In this document: piece by piece, positions 11,730-23,447 of the stretch
Position numbering within the stretch: position 1 is the first letter of the stretch
Layout of the letters: each line of letters begins with the position of its first letter
Assembly: GCA_001972305.1 (NCBI GenBank)
Contig: BDDD01002666.1
Span: 62,001 to 126,000, forward strand
Length of the DNA: 64,000 bases
Direction of reading: 5' to 3'
Source: Cephalotus follicularis
Taxonomy: Eukaryota; Streptophyta; Magnoliopsida; Oxalidales; Cephalotaceae
Made by a program: the position numbers and the translations under genes
The notes under the pieces: generated by a model
What the model was told of the DNA's origin: nothing
What the model saw: the letters and a program-made list of their open reading frames with translations, nothing else
The model's database searches: none

Positions 11730-13280
11730 TCACGTAACCCGCTCCTGTTGATCCAGAATAGCCTCAGCCTCCTCATCGCAAGATATATCCCCCTGAATGC
11801 TATCCAGAGGATAGTGGACCACGTGTAGGGGATGATACTGATAACCCCTCAACAAGGACACATGGAACACATTATGAACATGTGCTAACTGTGGAGGCAA
11901 CGCTAACCGATACGCAACTGCGCCAACCCTCTCCAGAACTTCAAACGGTCCGATAAACCGAGGACTCAACTTTCCTTTCAGTCCAAACCGTTGGACGCCT
12001 TTCCAGGGTGAAACTTTTAAGAACACATGTTCACCTACTTTGAACTCCAAGTCCTTACGATGTCTGTCTGCATAACTTTTCTGTCGAGATTGAGCTGCCT
12101 TCAATCTCTCCCTTGCTATTGCCACTTTTTCAGTAGTGATTTGTACTAGCTCGGGTCCCTCGATAACTCTTTCCCCAACTTTGTCCCAGCACGTCGGAGC
12201 TCGACATTTTCTCCCGTAAAGAGGTTCAAATGGAGCCATACGAATACTAGCATGCCAACTGTTATTGTAGGTGAACTCCACTAGGCTTAGACACTCATCC
12301 CAGCTCCCAGTCCAGTCCAAAGCACAAGACCTCAACATATCTTCTAAGGTCTGAATAGTCCTCTCTGTCTGCCCATCTGTCTGTGGATGGAAAGCTGTAC
12401 TGAAATTTAGCCTCGTACCCCAAGCTTTCTGAAATCCCTTCCAAAACCGTGAGGTGAAACAGGGATCCCTATCCGAAATAATAGATACAGGAGTCCAATG
12501 AAGTCTCACAATCTCCCTCTGGAAAACCTCCGCCAAGCAGTCCACAGAAAAGTCCTCTCGGATTTCCAAGAAGTGAGCCGATTTGGTCAACCGATCCACT
12601 ACAACCCAAATAGCATCTTTTCTCCTGTAAGTTCTCGGCAAACCCGTAACAAAATCCATCGCAATACTCTCCCATTTCCATACTGGAACTTCTAAGGGCT
12701 GTAACAAACCACTAGCACGCTGGTGTTCGATCTTGACCTGCTGACAGACCAAACACTTCCCGACAAACTCTACTACATCCCTCTTCAATCTGTTCCACCA
12801 AAAATTTTCCTTTAAGTCTCTATACATTTTTGTAGAACCCGGATGTATAGAGAATGGAGAGCTATGTGCTTCAGACAAAACAACAATTCTTATGGTACTA
12901 TCTATCGGAACACACAACCGACTACCCAACCAGATCACTCCATGCTCATCTACACGAAACTCTGATTGTTTACCCTTTTCAACATTCTGAACCAAGGCCC
13001 AAAGCTCACCGTCATCACTCTGAGCTGCCTTAATTCGAGATATAAGGGTAGGCTCCATACTCATGGCAGCCATATATCCATCTGAACCCCGAACAAACAG
13101 ACTCAAATCCAACCGCTCCATATCTGCTATCAATTGTAACTGAGTAACCAGAACCGCCATACTCCCAGAACTCTTCCTACTAAGAGCATCAACTACCACA
13201 TTCGCTTTACCAGGGTGGTACTGAATATTCAGATCATAATCCTTCAAAAACTCTAACCACCGCCTCTGACGCATATTCAA
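11730..13280 (-). CDS. GYP-2 integrase (516-aa open segment of pol)
   Basis: The segment starts in the end of RNase H ([21 protein letters not shown]). It continues with the integrase zinc module (HPGSTKMYRDL...CLVC, about residues 160-195) and the catalytic core: Asp in AMDFVTG, Asp in SDRDPCF, Glu in TDGQTERTIQ. Next come the YNNSWHAS and LYGRKCRAP blocks, and the GPF/Y module (RFIGPFEVLERVGAVAYRL). All three DDE residues are present. It is not an independent gene. It is the downstream part of gag-pol, in the same frame as 13652-13281 but separated by a TAA. Product: joins retroelement cDNA to host DNA. Confidence 0.88.
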   Translation of the reverse strand: MNMRQRRWLEFLKDYDLNIQYHPGKANVVVDALSRKSSGSMAVLVTQLQLIADMERLDLSLFVRGSDGYMAAMSMEPTLISRIKAAQSDDGELWALVQNVEKGKQSEFRVDEHGVIWLGSRLCVPIDSTIRIVVLSEAHSSPFSIHPGSTKMYRDLKENFWWNRLKRDVVEFVGKCLVCQQVKIEHQRASGLLQPLEVPVWKWESIAMDFVTGLPRTYRRKDAIWVVVDRLTKSAHFLEIREDFSVDCLAEVFQREIVRLHWTPVSIISDRDPCFTSRFWKGFQKAWGTRLNFSTAFHPQTDGQTERTIQTLEDMLRSCALDWTGSWDECLSLVEFTYNNSWHASIRMAPFEPLYGRKCRAPTCWDKVGERVIEGPELVQITTEKVAIARERLKAAQSRQKSYADRHRKDLEFKVGEHVFLKVSPWKGVQRFGLKGKLSPRFIGPFEVLERVGAVAYRLALPPQLAHVHNVFHVSLLRGYQYHPLHVVHYPLDSIQGDISCDEEAEAILDQQERVT

Positions 13281-13652
13281 CTCCTTTTACGTGAAGATGT
13301 ACTTGACACTCTTATGATCGGTAAAGACGTCACAAGTTTATCCGTACAAGTAGTGTCTCTAGATCTTCATTGCAAACACAACTGTCGCCAACTCAAGATC
13401 GTGTGTAGGGTAATTCAACTTGTAAGGCTTCAATTGTCTCAAAGCATATGCTATCACATGACCATGCTGCATCAGAACACAACCCAAACCCTTTTTAGAA
13501 GCATCACTATAAATCTGGTATCCACCCGATCCAGATGGTAGACGAAGAATCGGTGCAGACACAAGACCGTTCTTCAGTTTCTCAAAGCTTGCCTCCCGTT
13601 CATCATTCCACACAAACTTTGCTCCCTTCCTCATAAGCTGAGTCAGTGGCAA
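13281..13652 (-). pseudogene. GYP-2 RNase H
   Basis: Encodes [13 protein letters not shown], then [16 protein letters not shown] (first Asp), [12 protein letters not shown] (Glu) and FTDHKS (Asp), the standard Ty3/gypsy RNase H order. Three stops interrupt it near 13358, 13338 and 13288. The first is a TGG-to-TAG type in KWRHYLYG. The frame differs by one from the RT segment, so a frameshift lies near 13645. Confidence 0.85.
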
Positions 13653-14602
13653 GGCATGGAGGAGAAGCCTTCCACGAACCGCCTATAGTAACCAGCTAAA
13701 CCTAAAAAGCTCCTAACTTCTGATACTGCAGTAGGTATCGACCATTTAGTAATAGCTTCAACCTTAGCAGGATCCATAGTAATCCCTTCTGCTGTAACCA
13801 CATGGTCTAAAAATGCCACCTGTTCCAACCAGAACTCACACTTTGAAAACTTTGTGTATAGCTGATTCTTCCTCAGAATACCAAGCACTATACGAAGTTG
13901 CTCTTCATGTTCCTCCATTGATTTCGAATACACAAGGATATCATCGATGAACTCAATCACAAACCGATCCAAAAAATCATGAAATACCCGATTCATTAGG
14001 TCCATGAAAACTGTTGGTGCATTCGTGAGTCCAAATGGCATCACCAGAAATTCATAATGGCCATACCGTGTGCGAAAAGTAGTCTTAGGCACATCCTTAT
14101 CTTTTATCCATAACTGATGATATCCAGACCTCAAATCGATCTTAGAAAAATACCGTGCACCTTGGAGTTGATCAAATAGGTCATCAATCCTAGGCAAGGG
14201 GTATTTATTACTAACAGTGATCCGATTTAGTTCCCTGTAGTCAATACAAAGCCTCATAGATCCGTCCTTCTTCTTCACAAACAAAACCGGAGCTCCCCAC
14301 GGTGAAACACTCGGTCGGATAAAACCCCGATCTAACAACTCTTGCAACTGCTCCTTCAGCTCTTGCAACTCGAGTGGTGCCATCCTATAAGGTGCTTTAG
14401 ATATAGGTGTCGCCCCAGGAATGTTCTCAATGGTAAACTCCACTTCCCGTTGCGATGGCAAACCCGGTAACTCCTCCGGAAACACATCAGAAAACTCTCT
14501 AACCACAGGATGATCTTCAAGGTGAGGCTCCACCATTGAGACATCCTTCACGACAGGTAGGAACCCCTCAGCGCCCTTAGCTACTAACTTCTGAGCTTTC
14601 AT
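13643..14602 (-). CDS. GYP-2 reverse transcriptase (319-aa open segment)
   Basis: An uninterrupted Ty3/gypsy RT. It shows [13 protein letters not shown], the SKAPYRMAP block, [45 protein letters not shown] and the catalytic box [10 protein letters not shown] with both Asp residues. It ends in the connection domain ([14 protein letters not shown]). The frame is lost just after this, where RNase H begins. Of the RTs here, only this one and GYP-5's keep the catalytic box and an open core. Function in an intact element: copies genomic RNA to cDNA in the Gag particle. Confidence 0.9.
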   Translation of the reverse strand: MKAQKLVAKGAEGFLPVVKDVSMVEPHLEDHPVVREFSDVFPEELPGLPSQREVEFTIENIPGATPISKAPYRMAPLELQELKEQLQELLDRGFIRPSVSPWGAPVLFVKKKDGSMRLCIDYRELNRITVSNKYPLPRIDDLFDQLQGARYFSKIDLRSGYHQLWIKDKDVPKTTFRTRYGHYEFLVMPFGLTNAPTVFMDLMNRVFHDFLDRFVIEFIDDILVYSKSMEEHEEQLRIVLGILRKNQLYTKFSKCEFWLEQVAFLDHVVTAEGITMDPAKVEAITKWSIPTAVSEVRSFLGLAGYYRRFVEGFSSMPCH

Positions 14603-15010
14603 AACATATATAATCTAAACATATTTCATAGGCCGTGAACCTTGATAAATAAAATCAGGTCGATCTACCTCTCCCAAAAGAACCCTCCGAGCATGACAAT
14701 CAATCGTAGCCCGATGGCGTTCCAACCAATCCATACCCAGAATCATATCGAAATCATACATATAATAGGAAGAAGATCCGCATCACGAACCCGATCATCG
14801 AAACAATAGGGCAATCATAAAAACACTCAGATATCACAACAGATGTCCCCATAGGGGTAGAAAGAACCAAAGCTGGATCAAACAACTGCGAGGGCATTCT
14901 AAGATGCTGAAAAAAGATCTCGCTATGACCGAGTGCGTCGATCCAGTATCATATAACACATAAGCTCAACGGTTACCAACAGAAATAAAACCCGAAACCA
15001 TACCTGGAGC
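14603..15010 (-). pseudogene. GYP-2 aspartic protease
   Basis: The active-site block reads VLYDTGSTHSV near 14950, a canonical DTG. It is followed by LSTPMGTSV and a broken YDF...MDWLERH-like stretch to about 14700. Several frame changes occur between about 14620 and 14800. It lies between the gag zinc knuckles and RT, as expected for Ty3/gypsy. Confidence 0.75.
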
Positions 15011-16163
15011 ATTAGCTGCCTGATGAGTCGTAATTGCAAAGACTCGGCCTCCCACATTGCGTTGCCCAGCATCCGCACCATTACCCCTCCTTTCCTTTGC
15101 ACGAGGATCCTGACAATCCTTCGCGAAGTGACCCATCTTTCCATATACAAAGCAGGCCCCACTGGCTTTATAACATGTTCTGACTGGATGATATCTACCA
15201 CAAGTATCACATCGAGCAATTTGAACATTTGGGTTACCCCCACCAGCTCCCTGTGCATTCCTCTGATCATTTCCTTACTGACGTTGTTGATCACCACCTT
15301 TGTTCTGCTTATGATCTTTCTTATGTTGTTTACCACCTCTGCCCCTGTTCCATGAACCGCTTTGTCCCTTGTTCTGATGTCCAGAATCTTGTTCATTCCT
15401 ATTCCATTTTTGGTCCCCCTCCTGGCGTGCTACCTGGAAATCCAATCTCTCCAATTCAATGTTTTTCAGCATTTGCGACTTCAGCTACATTCGCAAACTT
15501 GGAGTTTATCAGCTTCCACTTGAACTTTTCAGCTTGCTCTAATGCTGACCCCGCCGCGGATCCAGCAAACCCAGCCAACCTAGTGAAACGAGCCAAGAAC
15601 TGCGAAACTGTTTCTCCATCCTTCTGCCTGGTGTTAACGAACTCCCTAACATAGGCCTCCTTATCAGCAGTGGGGAAATACTGCTGATAGAAGACTTCCC
15701 GGAACTCAGACCATAACAGAGCATCTGCATAACATCCACCCTTAGCCAAATTCAGAGTATTCCACCACTTCTGGGCATCTCCTTCGAGTTTGTAAGCCGC
15801 CAACCTTACCTTCTGCTGATCATCACACCTCAGCACACTAAAGATCTTCTCCATGTGCGCTATCCAGTGTTCAGCTTCCACAGGCGTCACAGCCGAACTG
15901 AAAGACTACGGCCTCTGTTTCTAAACCTGCTCCAGCCAAACATAAGGAGGTGTATCATGCCTATCCCTAGTTCCCATACCCACCTGAACCCCTGCCAGAG
16001 CATTCTCCTCAACAACTTGTTCCCGATTATGTTGTTGCATTACACGATTCACTTCCTGAGCAACTGCCTGACGAACTAGCTCTTCCACAGAATGCTCATT
16101 TCTGACTTCATTCTGAGCCCCATCTAGTGCAGTTCTCCAAGGAGTGTTTCTTGTATGCACCAT
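15011..16163 (-). pseudogene. GYP-2 gag with zinc knuckles
   Basis: Starts at 16163 (MVHTRNTPWR). The N-terminus is related to that of GYP-6 gag (TVEELVRQ / SVEELVRQ, YVWLEQ). Two TAGs near 15918 and 15900 stand where GYP-6 has Gln. The core follows at 15890-15456 (AEHWIAHMEKIF, KVRLAAYKLEGDAQKWW, FREVFYQQYFPTADKE, QKDGETVSQFLARFTRLAGF). After a frameshift near 15460 comes a basic Gln/Gly-rich tail. Then two C-type knuckles occur near 15195 and 15145. The second has Cys to Tyr (CFVYGKMGHFAKDC). Packages RNA in an intact element. Confidence 0.87.
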
Positions 16164-16316
16164 CTACGAAGGAAACCAAAACACGACATATCAAACCGAA
16201 ACACAAAAATCAAAATAGAAAACATATCAGAAAGGCCATAACATAACAGCCCTAACCCAAGTCTACCCAAGCTCACAAGTCAAACCTAGTTAGGTCTTCT
16301 AAGGAACAAAACCTAT

Positions 16317-16328
16317 TCTCTGATACCA
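16317..16328 (-). other. GYP-2 primer-binding site
   Basis: Reads TGGTATCAGAGA on the minus strand, matching initiator-Met tRNA except at the last base. Five bases separate it from the 5' LTR start at 16334. Confidence 0.9.
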
Positions 16329-16333
16329 GAAAC

Positions 16334-16815
16334 TGTAACACCCCCGAGCTGTGGGAGCCACTACAGTGCATATAATAGAAACTCAACATAACTAAACATA
16401 CTAGAAAATTTCATCTTTATTAAAATGTGGTGGTTTAAAGCATAACTAATAACATACTGAACTGATCATAAACTGAAACTTATTCATAAACCAAAGGTCA
16501 TAAACTGAAATTAACATATTGTTCATTAAATAGGTTCCACTATGACCACATATACACAAAGGGATCAGCTCCTAGATGATCCTCAGACATAAGGGAGTCA
16601 CTCTCATCACACATTGCCTCGTCGCTCCTGATAACCTGCCGCATGGAAACAAAAATGCGGCTGAGCAAACCTCAGTATGAATATAGAATGTAAAACAGTA
16701 AATGATATTTTAAAGTAGGAAGATTTCAAAAGTACTTTAAAACAGAAATCTTAAGCAAGAAAATAGTTTAAACATACTTTGTAAACGCCCACAGCAAAAC
16801 ATATAACCAAGTTCA
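16334..16815 (-). mobile_element. GYP-2 5' LTR, first segment
   Basis: Begins tgtaacaccccc and matches 8926-9400 closely. It is interrupted by COP-1 after gttca (16811-16815). Confidence 0.93.
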
Positions 16816-18987
16816 TGTTAGATATAGTGACCCGACGACCCATTAGATGGGTTGCCATATTATATCTTACCATGTATGGAACAATCTTATTCTTATATAT
16901 ATATGATGCGTGCTAAATTTGTTATGGCTATATCACTTGTATTTTATCACATAATTGAAGTAGTTTATTAATTACCTACTTATACTAGTGATGCCCCGAC
17001 ATAAGGTTGGATGCCTGGCATGGAGGCTGTGAGACTGGTTACCTTACTCCTTATGTCAAACTTGTTCCAAGTCATAGGTACACTTTATGGGCATTAGTGA
17101 ACCGGATAGACTTGCGCGTATGTTACCTGCTCATGGAATCGGGGGATGGATTCTCTAACTACCATCTGTGTTGGACACTAGGGAAAATACGGGGTGCGCG
17201 TTGGGAGCGTGTACACTTAACATGACCCGTGTAGGAGACACCATTTGGATAGTCGCTATTCTCGTATCAGTAGTGATTCCTACTTGTTGCGGTTGTGTAT
17301 AAGTGATCATCACTTAGCGAGTTCTTTAACTCGTCTGATCCTTAGACCTGAGCGACTGCTTTATATTGTATGGAGACGTTTATGCTTTGATCTCCACCTT
17401 ACCCAGTCCTTACGCAGGGCTGGCAATCGGGTGGTCTTTGGGTATGATCGAATCTATACTAATATAAGTGAGTGCGCAATAAGGGATTGTCACACCTGAG
17501 CAAAGGTGATCGACCCTATTATAGTCTGATTATACTTTGGACTTATGAAATCCTTGGCCAAGGTTGAGGTAGACCGGAAATTAGATTTCCAGCGAGTTTA
17601 CCAAAGGTCTGAGTAATAATCAGATATTTTAGCCATTGAGGTACTATCTAGGGTTGACACATATCCTTACCCTAGACCTCAATCGGGGCCAAGCATGACA
17701 AGGGATTATAGTACACGCGAACCGACAACTTAGAAAATCTAGAGTTAATGAGGTGTGTAATAAATTGTGAGAAAATTAATTAGATTAATTTTTCCATCTG
17801 GATAATATTAGATATTATTCCGAGAGCATTTAAATTGGTCGAGGACCCTTTAGAATGGCTAAACTGGACCCAAGGGGTATTTCGGTAATTTATGAACACC
17901 TCTCGTTTTAACCAAGATTGTAAAGGGTCCCTGCCTTATAATGATTAGATCTTTAATATGTTTGACATATTAAGTCTTGGTGTCAAATATCGGTTATGTG
18001 GATTTTTCATTTTGTGGAAACACAGATGTTTAATCTTACTTAACCAATATTTGAAGGGTACATGAGATCATTAAAAGAGTTAGACTCTTTATGCTTCACT
18101 GGCCAGAAGGCGTCGATGTATTTTAGAAAGACGTCGATGCTTATCTCTGATAAAGACGTCGATGTCGTTTAGAAAGCATCGATGTGCTTTAGTGCCACAT
18201 TGCATGGGCGTCGACGTCTTTTGGAAGGCGTCGACGTCTTTGAGCAGAACGTGCAACCTGTGCACGACCTCACATCGTGGGCACTACTTCTCTCACATCC
18301 TTAGCTGGTTTCTCTTGATTTTACACGTTTTAGAAACGTGGGAATCATGGCTTCGGACTCCTAGGGAGTGAAGGCCATGATTCTAAGTGAATGGCAGATT
18401 GGGAGAGAGAAATAGAAGCTAGTATTAAGCATTTCTGCAGAGAATGGAAATGAGAGGTTGAGACATTTTTGCTGGGCAAGAGCTCGAATTTCTCTGCAGA
18501 TTGTGTGTTCCTTCATCTAATATACACCAAGCAAAGGTTTATCTAGGGTGGATTGATCATTGACTTCATTGGTCAATATCAATTTATCTTTTCTAAGCTA
18601 AGTGAGAAAGAGAGAGAGTTCATGCTCTTTAGCTTTGCTGGTTGGATTGTTTGTTGTTCCTGAGGCTTGGAGAACATCAAAGGGAATCTACTCAAGCTTG
18701 TAGCGGCAAAGAAAGAAGGAGCCTTCACCCACTGGTATAATTCTTGGTCCTTCTTCCTTATGCCATGCTTGTGTGTCACCATTGTTTGCAATGGTGACAT
18801 CAATTCAATTCAGTAGATGCTGTGGTGATCCATGTGATCTGTGGACGTGTCTTTATGGACTTGTTTTGTTATATAGGGTGTTATTCCGCTGCCATAATTG
18901 TATGTTTACGTTTTATTGTACACCTTTTACACCCTTTACACCCTTTGCCCAATTATGACATTGGACTCGGTTTGTCCGTTTCCATCA
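16816..18987 (+). mobile_element. COP-1 LTR1 (full length)
   Basis: A 2,172-bp LTR starting tgttagatatag and ending tttccatca immediately before the primer-binding site. It contains palindromes at 18108-18240 (gacgtcgatg, ggcgtcgacgtc). The ORFs at 17007-17499 have no recognisable domain and no counterpart in the truncated LTR copies, so they are not called as genes. Confidence 0.88.
18108..18240. repeat. GACGTCGATGTC palindrome array in COP-1 LTR1
   Basis: Six variants of gacgtcgatgtc or ggcgtcgacgtc occur in about 130 bp. Homologous arrays are at 22570-22720 (LTR2) and 25035-25175 (LTR3). Confidence 0.82.
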
Positions 18988-18988
18988 G

Positions 18989-19000
18989 TGGTATCAGAGA
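18989..19000 (+). other. COP-1 primer-binding site 1
   Basis: TGGTATCAGAGA follows the end of LTR1 after one base. It matches the initiator-Met tRNA 3' end except for the last base. The second copy after LTR2 (23449-23460) has the full TGGTATCAGAGC. Confidence 0.9.
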
Positions 19001-20816
19001 GTCCCACATCATCCTTAATGGAATATGTATGCCTTAGATGATGTATTGATTAATAGTTTAATCAATGGATGTGTTTTATGATCAAACTAAATTTTCTAAG
19101 TGCATTAATGAAAATTGCACGAAATTGGATTTCATTGTGTTTTTGTGCTGGGAATGTTGTTTAAATGTGTTTAGAATTAAGTTTGGAACATGCATAGTGC
19201 GTTTTGGAATGCCAGAATGGTATTCCATAGTCTAAACCATTGAATTCAGCATTTTTTAGAAATGCAGAAACTGCCCAGGGGGCAATAGACGTCGACGTCC
19301 TTAGTAGACGTCGATGTCATGTTCAAATTCCCAGGAAAGACGTCGATGTTCTTTATAGACGTCGATGTCTTGTTCATATTTTTGTGAAACGTGTCGATGT
19401 TCTTGTTGGACGTCGACGCCTTTTTCCAACAGTTCTTGAGAAACGCATTGATGCTCTGTTTTTGCATCGACGCCTTGTTCAAGCATTTCCAGAAAACACG
19501 TCGATGCTTTTCGATAAGTGTCGACGTCTTTTACATAAAAAAAAAACTGGTTTTGATAAAATTGGATTTTATACATTTTGGCACTTGGAAGATTAAAAAT
19601 CATTGCTTGATTTTGTGGGAGTTTGATCAATTAACAATCATTGAATTAAATTGTGTAATTGGTTATTATTTATGGCATTTGTTTTATTTATGGTTTTATT
19701 ATATTGGATATAATATAGATCTTATGCACAATGGATGGCGCAAAAAGGACTTTGACCTTGTTTATGGTTTCCTTTGTGTGGATGGATTTATTTATTTATT
19801 ATCTTTAAAGGTCTGTAATTATGTGCCTGCGTGCACCATTTATTTATCCTTACTTTTGTAATTTCTCCTTGTAATTTTTAAAATGTAATTTTCTCTTCGA
19901 AAATGTATTGTTCTTTTTGTAAATGAAGATCTTGCAAGGAGAGATGGAGGAAAGGAGAAATGAAGTACAAGACTTTTGAAGGCCATGTATGCAAGGTTAT
20001 TGATGTAATAAATAGATTTAAATCCTTACACCTAGGAAGACCAAGTAGTGACTTTGGGCTCAAGTCATTACTAATATTGTCCTGGCCAATCCATTGACAT
20101 ATTTTAGAAATATGTCCAAGGTGCATAAGATACTCGTCTTGCATGCTAAGCCGTAATTAATTGGAATTGGCTAATATAACCAATGAATTAATTAATGGCT
20201 CGGTAATTAAAACTTGAGACCGCAAATTCCCTCAATGCAATAATAAGTCTTAACGTAGGAACCCATGGAGTGGTTCCCCGTGGCCTTCCACAATTTTCGT
20301 TGAGTAATGTTCCTGGGTTGTTGGTTTGTCAAGCCCTAGCTGAGGCTGATGACTTGGGGATATTATGTCAACGTCGGTGTTGGGCACCGCAAAGGGTGGC
20401 TACGTTTTAGCACTTGGACACGCCTACGTGTGGGTGTTAAAACTAGTGCATTCTAATGAAAATTGTGGGTACCTGACTTATCAAGATTCTGATGGTTTGG
20501 CATGCCCTAGCTGAGGCCATATTGAATCTAAGGCCGAATACTATGATTGGATCTTGTATTGGATACAAATTGGCAAGAAAGCCTACCCATTGGATATATT
20601 ATAGTTTTTCATGCCCTGGCTGAGGCTATAATATGATTGCGATGGATTCCAATCCCCACTAGGAAGTTGGACTTCTCGAATTCCATATGGGGGTATGGAA
20701 TACGATTAGAATAGTGGGAGGGACCATAAGCACTAAAGACCAAGTGTTATGGTTGTCATATATTAAAATGGGATAGATGCTGACTCAACTTATATTTCCT
20801 TATCTAGGTTGCTAGT
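19001..20816 (+). other. COP-1 untranslated leader with palindrome array
   Basis: A 1.8-kb leader between the primer site and gag with no plausible gene. At 19285-19545 it holds a second array of gacgtcgatgtc-type words (about ten variants), separate from the LTR array. Three copies of a ccctagctgaggc-like word occur at about 20333, 20504 and 20612. The leader would be present in genomic RNA, so the palindromes are transcribed. Bases 19001-20150 have a diverged copy at 23461-24591. Confidence 0.8.
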
Positions 20817-22097
20817 ATGGCTTTACAATCTGCTATGTCCCGCATTTTAGAGACAAACAAACTTGAGGGGCCCAACTTCATCGATTGGCAACGTAACCTC
20901 AAATTCATCCTAACGGCCAATAAATTGGCGTATGTGATAAAATGGGGGCCTCCATCACTAGGTGATGATCCTACGCCTGATGAGTGCGATCCTCTGGCCA
21001 TATGGCTGGAGGACGATGAGCATGCTCGGTGTATCGCCCTTTTTGGGATGACACCGGAGCTGCAACTCAAGTATGAGAAGATTGAGACCTTATCCGCTAT
21101 ACTACATGATCTCGAGGAGATGTATGGGGCCAGGTCTACGACTCGGAGGCTTAATATCTCATGCAAACTCTTCAAGGTGCAGATGCCAGAGGGAGCTTCG
21201 GTCCATGATCATGGACTGGAGATGATAAACATGATTAAGCAGCTTGCTCAATTAGGTTTTGTCATGGATCATGATCTGCAGATAGATCTTATTCTTACAT
21301 CCCTCCCTGGATCGTTCTCACAGTTTGTGGAGTATTTTCACTTGATCGAAATAGAAGTAACTCTTTATGAGTTAGTTTCTATGTTGAAAACGGCAGAGGC
21401 CAATCTTGACTCTACAAAGTCAGAGATCCCAGCCCAGGAGGGCAAGTTTGGAGCTAATGGGAGCGATGCCAAGAATCGAATGAAGCAGTTGGTAGCTAAA
21501 GGTGGTTGTTTCCAGTGCGGTAAGACCGGACACTGGAAAATGGATTATCGAGTTACTGGTGCTGGAGTCTCTTCTGATGTTTTGCATGGTGCAAGTACAT
21601 CAGGTATGTTCATGATTGAACTAAATCTAGCTTTGAATAGTAGTTCTTCATGGGTATTGGATACTGGATGTGGAACTAACCTTTGCAATTCGTTGCAGGG
21701 ACTAAGAAAAGTTAGAAAGCTTGGAGCTGGAGACTTGGACTTACGGCTTGGGGATGGATCTAGGATCATTGCTCAAGCTGTTGGTGTTTATGATATTAGT
21801 TTGTGTAATAATTTTGTTTTGACATTGGATCCTTGTTATTTTGTTATGAATATTGCTCGGAACATTGTAAGTGTTTCTCACTTATGTAGTATGGGCTTGG
21901 AGCTTAAGTTCCAAGACATTGGATGTCTTATATATTCAAACAATGTTTATGTTGGTAATGGTATTATCGACAATGGATTATATGTCTTAAATACTTCACA
22001 AACAAATATCTTGTCCATTGAGCAAAGTAATAAGAAAAGACAAAGAGAAACTGACGGAGAGTTTACCAAAGGTCTAAGTAATGATCAGATATTTTAG
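20817..22097 (+). CDS. COP-1 gag-protease fragment (426 aa)
   Basis: The N-terminal half is a copia-type Gag (LEGPNFIDWQRNLKFIL near residues 17-33, then DLEEMYGARSTTRRLNISCKL). A zinc knuckle of pattern CX2CX4HX4C starts at residue 231, but its last Cys is Tyr. The retropepsin active site WVLDTGCGTNLC follows (catalytic Asp about residue 282). The frame then reads into LTR2 at about nucleotide 22059, so the last 13 residues are LTR-encoded. Integrase, RT and RNase H, which in Ty1/copia follow protease, are deleted. The start is the first Met, just after the leader. It is open throughout but could not support autonomous transposition. Confidence 0.88.
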   Translation: MALQSAMSRILETNKLEGPNFIDWQRNLKFILTANKLAYVIKWGPPSLGDDPTPDECDPLAIWLEDDEHARCIALFGMTPELQLKYEKIETLSAILHDLEEMYGARSTTRRLNISCKLFKVQMPEGASVHDHGLEMINMIKQLAQLGFVMDHDLQIDLILTSLPGSFSQFVEYFHLIEIEVTLYELVSMLKTAEANLDSTKSEIPAQEGKFGANGSDAKNRMKQLVAKGGCFQCGKTGHWKMDYRVTGAGVSSDVLHGASTSGMFMIELNLALNSSSSWVLDTGCGTNLCNSLQGLRKVRKLGAGDLDLRLGDGSRIIAQAVGVYDISLCNNFVLTLDPCYFVMNIARNIVSVSHLCSMGLELKFQDIGCLIYSNNVYVGNGIIDNGLYVLNTSQTNILSIEQSNKKRQRETDGEFTKGLSNDQIF

Positions 22098-23447
22098 CCA
22101 TTGAGGTACTATCTAGGGTTGACACATATCCTTACCCTAGACCTCAATCGGGGCCAAGTATGACAAGGGATTATAGTGCACGCGAACTGACGACTTAGAA
22201 AATTTAGAGTTAATGAGACGTGTAATAAATTATGGGAAAATTAATTAGACTAATTTTTCCATGTGGATAATATTAGATATTATTCCTAGAGCATTTAAAT
22301 GGTCGAGAACTATTTAGAATGGCTAAACAGAACCCTAGGGGCATTTCAGTAATTTGAGAACACCTCTCGATTTGACCAAGATTTTAAAGGGTCCCTGTCT
22401 TATAATGATTAGATCTTTAATATGTTGGACATATTAAGTCTTGGTGTCAAATATTGGTTGTGTGGATTTTGCATTTTGTGGAAACACATATGCTTAATCT
22501 TACTTAACCAATATTTGAAAGTTATATGAGATCACTAAAAGAATTAGGCTCTTTATGCTTGACTGGCCAGAAGGCATCGATGTCTTTTAGAAAGACGTCG
22601 ATGCCTTTCCCTGATAAAGACATCGATGTCTTTTAGAAAGAATCGATGTGCTTTAGTGCCACGTTGCATAGGCGTCGACGTCTTTCGGAAGACGTCGATG
22701 TCTTTGAGCAGAACGTGCAACCTATGCACGACCGCAAATCGTGGGCACTACTTCTCTCACATCCTTAGCCGGTTTCTCTCGATTCTACACGTTTAAGAAA
22801 CGTGGGAATCATGGCTTCGGACTCCCAGGGAGTGAAGGCCATGATCCTAAGTGAATGGGAGATTGGGAGAGAGAATTGAAGGCTGGTTATAAGTATTTCT
22901 GTAGAAAATGGAAGAAAAGAGGTTGAGACATTTTTTGCTGGGCAATTAACCTCGAATTCTTCTCTGCAAGTGAGTGTTCCTTCATTTGATATACACCAAG
23001 CAAGGCTTATCTAGGGTGAATTGATTATTGACTTCATTAGTCATAATCAATACTCCTTTTCTAAGCTAAGTGAGAGAGATAGTGAGTTCAAGCACTTTGA
23101 TCTTGCTGGTTGGATTACTTGATGTTCCTGAGGCTTGGAGAAGATCAAAGGGAATCTACTCAAGCTTGTAGCGGTAAAGAATGAAGGAGCCAACACCCAC
23201 TGGTATAAATTCTTGGTCCTTCTACCTTATGCCATGCTTGTGTGTCACCATTGTGTGCAATGGTGACTCCAATTCAATTTAGTAGATGCTGTGGTGATCC
23301 ATGTGATCTGTGGACGTGTCATTATGGATTGGTTTATGTTTTATTGGGTGTTCTTCCGCTGCATGATTGTATGCTTAAAGTTTTATTCTACACCCTACAC
23401 ACCTAAGTCCATCAATGACGTTGGACTCGGTATATCCGATTCCATCA
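22059..23447 (+). mobile_element. COP-1 LTR2, 5'-truncated and diverged
   Basis: Matches LTR1 from 17594 (gagtttaccaaaggtct) to its end (ttccatca). It joins the gag-protease reading frame directly at its left end. It is more diverged from LTR1 than LTR3 is (compare 22881-23040 with 18421-18560). It is followed by its own primer-binding site at 23449-23460. Confidence 0.88.

Noticed and set aside
17007-17499. Two 72-84-aa ORFs in COP-1 LTR1
   Set aside because: They are in the LTR, have no recognisable motif, and lie outside the part kept in LTR2 and LTR3. Coding cannot be supported.
18989-19000. Possible tRNA gene fragments at TGGTATCAGAG sites
   Set aside because: Each site is a primer-binding site adjacent to an LTR, with no tRNA cloverleaf around it.
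20804-21175. 123-aa minus-strand ORF opposite COP-1 gag
   Set aside because: Antisense shadow of the clearly supported plus-strand gag-protease frame.
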